Shown here: piece by piece, positions 55,652 through 64,000 of the stretch
How positions within the stretch are numbered: the stretch's first letter is position 1
Layout: the number at the start of each line of letters is the position of its first letter
Made by a program: the position numbers and the translations under genes
Notes under the pieces: generated by a model
The model's database searches: none
Told to the model about the DNA's origin: nothing
What the model saw: only the letters and a program-made list of their open reading frames with translations
DNA from: Myxocyprinus asiaticus
Taxonomy: Eukaryota > Chordata > Actinopteri > Cypriniformes > Catostomidae
Assembly (NCBI RefSeq): GCF_019703515.2
Contig: NC_059388.1
Coordinates: 3,519,479-3,583,478, forward strand
Reading direction: 5' to 3'
Length of the DNA: 64,000 nucleotides

Positions 55652-55759
55652 CAAGACGTTGTGTCCCTCCTGCCACAATGCAGAATTACCTGCTGAAATG
55701 GCCGGACCTTCTCTCAGCTCCTCAGCATAAAACCTGAATGAGTGGTTGCATGAAGCAGA

Positions 55760-56212
55760 TGAAGCAGACTTGTGGAGTTCCAAATGTTTTCTGAGGTCTT
55801 TGCTGATTTCTTTTGATTTTCCCATGATGTCAAGCAAAGAGGCACTGAGTTTGGAGGTAGGCCTTAAAATACATCCACAGGTACACCTCCAATTCAGTAC
55901 ACCTCCTTTTAGAAGCTAATTGGCTAATTGTCTAAAGGCTTGACATCATTTTCTGGAATTTTCCAAGCTGCTTAAAGGCACAGTTAACTTAGTGTATGTA
56001 AACTTCTGACCCACTGGAATTGTGATATAGTAAATTAAAAGTGAAACAATCTGTCTGTTAACAATTGTTGGAAATATTACTCATGTCATGCACAAAGTAG
56101 ATGTCCTAAATGACTTACCAGAACTATAGTTTGCTATTATGAAATTTTTGGAGTGGTTAAAAAATTTGTTTTAATGACTTCAACCTAAGTGAATGTAAAC
56201 TTCTGACTTCAA

Positions 56213-56215
<3 letters not shown>
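55760..56215 (-). mobile_element. Sleeping Beauty/Tdr1-like left end with start of transposase
   Basis: On the minus strand the end CAGTTGAAGTCAGAAGTTTA is at 56215, with an outer direct repeat at about 56189-56215 and an inner one at about 55992-56015. It leads to the transposase ATG in MGKSKEISKDLRKHLELHKS (55820 downwards), a decayed form of the standard N-terminus. The element is cut off after about 15-20 codons by the DIRS end. Confidence 0.85.

Positions 56216-56263
<48 letters not shown>
56216..56263 (+). repeat. (TG)n(TA)n microsatellite
   Basis: A short TG run then about 19 TA units between the Sleeping Beauty-like end and the next element. Confidence 0.95.
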
Positions 56264-58173
<1,910 letters not shown>

Positions 58174-58192
58174 GTGTGTGTGTGTGTGTGTA

Positions 58193-58274
<82 letters not shown>
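58174..58274 (+). repeat. (TG)n(TA)n microsatellite
   Basis: A TG run followed by about 37 TA units, mirroring the (TA)n(CA)n tract on the other side of the T1 element. Confidence 0.95.
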
Positions 58275-58277
<3 letters not shown>

Positions 58278-59522
58278 TATATTGCCAAAAGTATTCGCTC
58301 GTCTGCCTTTAGACGCATATGAACTTAAGTGACATCCCATTCTTAATCCATAGGGTTTAATATGACGTCGGCCCACCCTTTGCAGCTATAACAGCTTCAA
58401 CTCTTCTGGGAAGGCTTTCCACAAGGTTTAGGAGTGTGTTTATGGGAATTTTTGACCATTCTTCCAGAAGCGCATTTGTGAGGTCAGACACTGATGTTGG
58501 ACGAGAAGGCCTGGCTCGCAGTCTTCACTCTAATTCATCCCAAACGTGCTCTATCGGGTTGAGGTCAGGACTCTGTGCAGGCCAGTCAAGTTCTTCCACA
58601 CCAAACTCGCTCATCCATGTCTTTATGGACCTTGCTTTGTGCACTGGTGCGCAGTCATGTTGGAACAGGAAGGGGCCATCCCCAAACTGTTCCCACAAAC
58701 TTGGGAGCATGGAATTGTCCAAAATCTCTTGGTATGCTGAAGCATTCAGAGTTCCTTTCACTGGAACTAAGGGGCCAAGCCCAGCTCCTGAAAAACAACC
58801 CCACACCATAATCCCCCCTCCACCAAACTTCACAGTTGGCACAATGCAGTCAGACAAGTACCGTTCTCCTGGCAACCGCCAAACCCAGACTCGTCCATCA
58901 GATTGCCAGATGGAGAAGCGTGATTCGTCACTCCAGAGAACGCGTCTCCACTGCTCTAGAGTCCAGTGGTGGTGTGCTTTACACCACTGCATCCGACGCT
59001 TTGCATTGCACTTGGTGATGTATGGCTTGGATGCAGCTGCTCGGCCATGGAAACCCATTCCATGAAGCTCTCTATGCACTGTTCTTGAGCTAATCTGAAG
59101 GCCACATGAACTTTGAAGGTCTGTAGCGATTGACTCTGTAGAAAGTTGGCGACCTCTGCGCACTATGCGCCTCAGCATCCGCTGACCCCACTCTGTCATT
59201 TTACGTGGCCTACCACTTTGTGGCTGAGTTGCTGTCATTCCCAATCGCTTCCACTTTGTTATAATACCACTGACAGTTGACTGTGGAATATTTAGTAGCG
59301 AGGAAATTTCACGACTGGACTTGTTGCACAGGTGGCATCCTATCACAGTACCACGCTGGAATTCACTGAGCTCCTGAGAGCGGCCCATTCTTTCACAAAT
59401 GTTTGTAGAAGCAGTCTGCATGCCTAGGTGCTTCATTTTATACACCTGTGGCCATGGAAGTGATTGGAACACCTGAATTCAATTATTTGGATGGGTGAGC
59501 GAATACTTTTGGCAATATAGTG
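58275..59522 (-). mobile_element. Near-intact Tc1-like transposon, family T5
   Basis: A 1248-bp element with inverted ends CACTATATTGCCAAAAGTAT at both edges and TA at 58273-58274 and 59523-59524. It holds one transposase gene on the minus strand with a single premature stop. Complete ends and an almost whole gene make it the youngest-looking DNA transposon in the window. Confidence 0.95.
58525..59388 (-). CDS. Tc1 transposase, one in-frame stop from full length
   Basis: Start chosen at the ATG at 59388 ([20 protein letters not shown]). The longer frame upstream has no family similarity. It holds a helix-turn-helix ([20 protein letters not shown]), SGRPRKMT (GRPR motif), a second DNA-binding part, then [12 protein letters not shown] (Asp 1), [29 protein letters not shown] (Asp 2) and [15 protein letters not shown] (Glu). 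Spacing from Asp 2 to Glu is 34, the DD34E of Tc1. A TGA follows at 58525-58527. Beyond it the same frame stays open for 55 codons (RLRARPSRPTSVSDLTNALL, VIAAKGGPTSY) to a TAA at 58357, giving the normal length of about 340 residues. All catalytic residues are present. Confidence 0.95.
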   Translation of the reverse strand: MGRSQELSEFQRGTVIGCHLCNKSSREISSLLNIPQSTVSGIITKWKRLGMTATQPQSGRPRKMTEWGQRMLRRIVRRGRQLSTESIATDLQSSCGLQISSRTVHRELHGMGFHGRAAASKPYITKCNAKRRMQWCKAHHHWTLEQWRRVLWSDESRFSIWQSDGRVWVWRLPGERYLSDCIVPTVKFGGGGIMVWGCFSGAGLGPLVPVKGTLNASAYQEILDNSMLPSLWEQFGDGPFLFQHDCAPVHKARSIKTWMSEFGVEELDWPAQSPDLNPIEHVWDELE

Positions 59523-59524
59523 TA

Positions 59525-61480
59525 TATTGGATAAATATAAATAGACTAAGCTGTGTATTGCACATAATTATTGCTCAATTGGGCAGTTTTAACTGTTCAT
59601 GAGATGGATAGCCTGAGGGAAAAAACTCTTCTTGTGCCTGACGGTTCTGATGCTCAATGCTCTGTAGTGCCGGCCAGAAGGCAACAGTTCAAAAATGTAG
59701 TGGGCTGGGTGAGTGGGGTCAAGAGTGATTTTTCCAGCCCTTTTCCTCACTCTGGAAGTGTAGAGTTCTTGAAGGGAGGGCAGGGGGCAACCAATAATCC
59801 GCTCAGTAGACGGAACTGTCCTTTGTAGTCTTCTGATGTCCAATTTCATAGCTGAACCAAACCAGACAGTTATTGAAGTGCAGAGGACAGACTCAATGAC
59901 TGCTGAGTAGAACTGTATCAGCAGTGCCTGTGGCAGGTTGAACTTCCTCAACTGGCGAAGGAAGTACAACTTCTGCTGGGCCTTTTTCACAATGGTGTCA
60001 ATGTGGGTCTCCCACTTCAGGTCCTGTGAGATGGTAGAGCCCAGGAACCTGAATGACTCCACTGCTGCCACAGTGCTGTTGAGAATGGTGAGGGGGGTCA
60101 GTGTTGGGGTGTTCCTCCTAAAGTCCACTATCATCTCCACTGTTTTGAGCGTGTTCAGCTCTGGGTTGTTTTGACTGCACAAGACAGCTAGCTGTTCAAC
60201 CTGCCTTCTATGTGCAGACTCATCATCATCCTTGATGAGGTCAGTGACAGTAGTGTCATCTGCAAACTTCAGGAGCTTGACAGAGGGGGTCCTTGGCAGT
60301 GCAGTCATTTGTGTACAAGGAGAACAGTAGTGGGGAGAGCACACATCCCTGGGGAGCACCAGTGCTGATTGTACAGGTGCTGGAAGTGAATTTCCTCAGT
60401 CTCACTAACTGCTGCCTATCTGTCAGAAAGCTGGTGATCCACTGACATATAGAGGTGGGAACAGAGAGTTGGTTTAATTTATTCTGGAGAATAGCTGGGG
60501 TGATGGTGTTGAAAGCCGAACTGAAGTCCACAAAAAGGATCCTTGCATATGTCCCTGGTCTGTCCAGATGTTGCAGGATATGATGCAATCCCATGTTGAC
60601 TGCATCATCCACAGACCTGTTTGCTCAATAAGCAAATTGGAGGGGATCCAGAAAGGGTCCAGTGATGTGCTTCAGGTGAGCCAACACCAGTCATATCTCA
60701 AATGACTTCATGACCACAGACGTCAGAGTGACAGGTCTGTAGCCATTAAGTCTTATGATTTTGGGTTTCTTTGGGACAGGGATGATGGTTGAGCATTTGA
60801 AGCATCAGGGAACTTCACACTGATCCAGTTATCTGTTGAAGATCTGTGTGAAGATGGGGGCCAGCTTTTAAGCACAGGATTTTTGACAAGTGGGTGAAAC
60901 ACCATCTGGGCCCTGTGCTTTCCTTGTCTTTTGTTTCCGGAATACCCGGCACACATCCTCTTCACAGATCTTAAGTGCAGGTTGAGTAGAAGGAGGGGGG
61001 AGGAGGGTGGTTGCAGGAGGTGTTGATGGTTGATGAAGTGAAGGTCAGAGCAGGTGTGGGGTGTGAGACTGGGCTTTTCAAATCTACAGTAAACACATTC
61101 AAGTTGTCAGCCAGTTGTTGATTCCCTACAGTGTTGGGGGATGGTGTCTTGTAGTTAGTAATGTCTTTCAGGCCTCTTCACACTGATGCAGGATGGTTAG
61201 CTGAAAACTTATTTTTCAGCTTCTCAGAGTAGCTTATTTTAACCACTCTAATCTCTTTTGTCAGTGTGTTTCTGGCCTGATTGTACAAGATTTTAACCCC
61301 ACTTCAGAAAGCATCCTCTTTGGCCTGACGGAGCTGCCTGAGTTTGACAAACCATGGTTTGTCATTGCTCTATGTTAAATAAGTATAAGTCCTAGTAGGA
61401 ATGCACATATCCTCACAGAAACTGATATATGATGTCACAGTATCTGTGAGCTTGTCCAGATTGGTGTCTGCAGCTTCAAA
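59525..61480 (-). mobile_element. LINE family B (Rex1-type), 5' truncated
   Basis: Minus-strand LINE. The 3' UTR begins right after the T5 element, and no tail is visible, so T5 may sit in its 3' end. RT blocks: FVDFSSAFNTITPAIL (motif A), [99 protein letters not shown] and the end LPSGRHYRALS...QAIHLMNS. A shift near 60290 separates the two main frames. Upstream of 60750 the frames are decayed. Related to family A in layout but clearly a different lineage. Confidence 0.85.
59589..60612 (-). pseudogene. LINE B reverse transcriptase and C-terminus
   Basis: Two frames, 60256-60612 and 59589-60359, overlap at one frameshift around 60300 next to the TNDC block. Catalytic Asp residues in FVDFSSAF and FADD are intact. 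The C-terminal frame runs to its natural end LMNS. Upstream, the RT entry block and endonuclease are only scattered remnants. Confidence 0.85.
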
Positions 61481-62218
61481 AACACTCCAATTTTAATAAC
61501 ATCACATTGTCAATGCTCTATGATGAATACTTTAGAACATAACATTATTTCAGCTATTGTGTTGACATAACTCTAATAAATTTTTTTTTAAGACAAATTC
61601 TAAAAATGTCTAGCCTTGCTTAATTTGGCAAAGTATCTCCCATGTAGAAATTATTCAGGTCCATCTAACATGCTATAAAATTGACAGGAATGATAAATAA
61701 AAAAACAAAAAAACAACAACAGCAACAACTGTAATGATTCTTAAAAACTACATTATTTGTTGATTTTATTAAAACCAAGAGATTTGACTGTTTTGAAAAC
61801 CTTTTACCATGCCTTCATCATGCCTTTTATTCAAATATTTTATTGTTTTACCATTGTCCCAGGCGTTCAATCTTAAAATATAATATATTTTATTTTTCCC
61901 ACAAATTACGACTGTCCCTCGACTATTTTACCAATAATACATTTTTTGCAAAAGTAAATGAACTTCACTTAAGAATCTTTTTATTGTGCATTATTTCTAA
62001 TCATGCTGTAATTTTGCCAAATTATGAAAAAACTGAAATGATTAATGTTGTGTATTTAGGATACATAAAATCCTAATTATGAAATTAGCCATTTAATTCC
62101 AAAAATGTTAAAATGCCAATGTCGACTGTTGGACACAAAAAAAATCTTACTCAGTTAAAATGTCTAAACATAATTTCAACTAGATAAATTTACTTGAGAA
62201 GCAAAATTGCCTTGTTTT
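61481..62218. other. AT-rich DNA, no gene seen
   Basis: No recognisable coding or repeat terminus. It contains A-runs and a CAA-rich stretch near 61700-61730. Confidence 0.45.
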
Positions 62219-64000
62219 CAAATCAAATCAAATAAATTTTATTGTCACACAACCATATACACAAGTGCAATAGTGTGTGAAATTATTGGGTGCAGTTCCG
62301 AGCAACATAGTATTCGTGACAGTGATGAGACATATACCAATTTACAATAAACATCAGATTTACACAACACAATTTAAAATCTAATATACACATAATTACA
62401 CATAACACAATATACAAATAATAACATACAATGTACAGTATACAATACACACAATATAGAATACACATTATAAAATAAAAAGAGTATATATAGTATATAT
62501 AAAATATACAGTAGGTTGTATTGTACTGTATTGACATTCAGGCTGTCGGTTGATAGTAAGTTGCCAGTGTGTTATTAAGAGAGAATATAATTTATGACAG
62601 TCCGGTGTGAGATATAAAAGTAATAAGAGTAATAAAGTGCAGTGCTGATTTATTTTGATCGTGAGAGATCAAGAGTTCAAAAGTCTGATTGCTTGGGGGA
62701 AGAAGCTGTCATGTAGTCGGCTAATGCGGGTCCTAATGCTGCGATACCACCTGCCTGATGGTAGCAGTGAGAACAGCCCATGGCTCGGGTGGCTTGAGTC
62801 TCTGATGATCCTCCGAGCTTTTTTCACACACCGCCTGGTATATATTTCCTGGAGGGAGGGAAGCTCACATCCAATGATGTGTCTGGCAGTTCGCACCACC
62901 CTTTGCAGGGCTTTGCGGTTGTGGGCGGTGCTATTGCCGTACCAGGCGGAGATGCAGCCAGTCAGGATGCTCTCTACAGTGCTGTTGTAGAACCGTGTGA
63001 GGATGTGGCGGTTCATTCCAAACTTCCTCAGCTGTCTCAGGAAGAAGAGGCGCTGATGAGCCTTCTTCACAACGGTCTCAGTGTGGACCAACCATGTGAG
63101 TTCCTCAGTGATGTGGACACCCAGGAACTTGAAGCTGCTGACTCTCTCCACTGGTGCTCCATTGATTTTTAAGGTGCCCCATCACCATGGGGCTGTGTTC
63201 TCTTTCTCTTCTCCTGAAGTCCACCACAAGCTCCTTTGCCTTACTGATGTTGAGGGAGAGGTTGTGCTCCTGACACCAGTGTGTCAGAGTGTGCACCTCC
63301 TCTCTGTAGGCTGTTTCATCATTGTCAGTGATCAGACCTACCACCATCGTATCATCAGCAAACTTAATGATGGCATTGGAGCTGTGTGTTGCCACACAGT
63401 CATGTGTGTACAGAGAATACAGGAATGGGCTGAGAACACAGCCCTGCGGGGCTCCAGTGTTGAGGGTCAGTGATGAGGAGATGTTGCTGCCCATTCTAAC
63501 CACCTGGTATCTGCTTGACAGGAAGTCCAGGATCCAGCTGTACAGTGAGCTGTTTAAGCCAAGAGCCCGGAGTTTCTCATCTAGCTTGGAGGGCACTATA
63601 GTGTTGAATGCTGAGCTGTAGTCTACAAACAACATCCTCGCATAAGTGTTCTTTTTTTCCAGGTGGGAGAGATCAGTGTGAATTGTAGATGCAATGGCAT
63701 CATCAGTGGAGCGGTTGTTGCTGTATGCAAACTGCAATGGGTCCAGTGACGGAGGCAGCACAGAGCAGATGTAATCTCTGATTAGTCTCTCAAAGTATTT
63801 GGTGATGATGGGGGTCAGAGCAACAGGACGCCAGTCATTTAAGCAAGTGATTTTGGATTGCTTTGGTACAGGCACAATGGTGGACGTTTTAAAGCATGTG
63901 GGGACTACAGACAAAGAGATGGAAAGGTTGAAAATGTCCATAAAAACACCAGCCAGTTGGTTCGCACACGCTCTGATGACACGGCCCGGAATGCCGTCTG
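62219..64000 (-). mobile_element. LINE family A, copy A5, runs off the window
   Basis: Minus-strand family A LINE with a short, decayed tail (AATCAAATCAAATAAATTTT, plus strand) at 62219. The RT frame 63105-63941 has [32 protein letters not shown] (Asp intact, unlike A1/A2), [12 protein letters not shown] and [12 protein letters not shown] short insertion or substitution near 63165-63185 breaks it from the C-terminal frame 62669-63151, which ends QAIRLLNS. Its 5' part lies beyond the window. Confidence 0.9.

Larger units (their letters stand above)
51992..55758 (+). mobile_element. DIRS-type retrotransposon lacking its recombinase
   Basis: Plus-strand DIRS element: Gag-type ORF (about 52000-52900), then RT and RNase H (53350-54950), then directly a non-coding 3' region (54960-55758). 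DIRS elements normally encode a tyrosine recombinase after or overlapping RT; none is recognisable here. The 3' region has hairpins at 55615-55651 in a block (GGGAACGTC...TTCCCTGATGGAGGGAA) typical of fish DIRS ends. The edges are junctions with two different Tc1 fragments and carry no visible target duplication. Confidence 0.85.

Overview
The window looks like intergenic DNA from a teleost fish, most likely a cypriniform or related otophysan. That rests on the mix of transposons: Sleeping Beauty/Tdr1-like and other Tc1 elements, L2/Rex1-type LINEs with short tandem 3' tails, Gypsy elements with integrase before reverse transcriptase, a DIRS element, and long (TA)n and (CA)n tracts. I find no convincing host exon, tRNA, rRNA or CRISPR array. 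Essentially all recognisable coding sequence belongs to mobile elements, most of it broken.

Layout. 0.3-2.2 kb: an AT-rich minisatellite holding a deleted Tc1 element and a second Tc1 fragment. 2.2-4.7 kb: unclassified DNA with two tandem arrays (about 77 and 112 bp). 4.75-11.84 kb: two 1.8-kb LTR-like repeats on the minus strand bracketing an opposite-strand Gypsy pol ORF (780 codons, integrase before RT) and more minisatellite. 11.9-15.6 kb: low-complexity or unique DNA with a Harbinger-like MITE and a hAT end with a BED-finger remnant. 15.7-26.75 kb: LINE copies A1, C1 (carrying a solo LTR) and an L1/Tx1 element split by LINE copy A2. 28.2-30.8 kb: a compact LTR element with SCAN-like Gag, protease and integrase remnants and a 5-bp target duplication. 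31.5-36.3 kb: LINE C3 with an esterase-type ORF1, a DIRS gag fragment, and 340-bp and 67-bp tandem repeats. 36.4-39.9 kb: LINE A3, the best-preserved family A copy. 40-42.2 kb: a second integrase-first Gypsy lineage. 42.2-47.2 kb: LINE D, LINE C2 and Tc1-type fragments. 48-51 kb: LINE A4 (plus strand). 51-55.8 kb: a rearranged Tc1 and a DIRS element without its recombinase. 55.8-59.5 kb: four Tc1-type elements in a row separated by little more than (TA)n/(CA)n tracts. 59.5-61.5 kb: a Rex1-type LINE. 62.2-64 kb: LINE A5, running off the end.

These genes do not form a host pathway. The links are parasitic: deleted Tc1 copies sharing one deletion imply mobilisation by an outside transposase, tiny 3'-tail insertions inside LINEs imply LINE machinery acting on its own family, and nesting gives a relative order of insertion. 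Family names come from recognising protein motifs and termini without database searches; clade names for the LINEs are the least certain.
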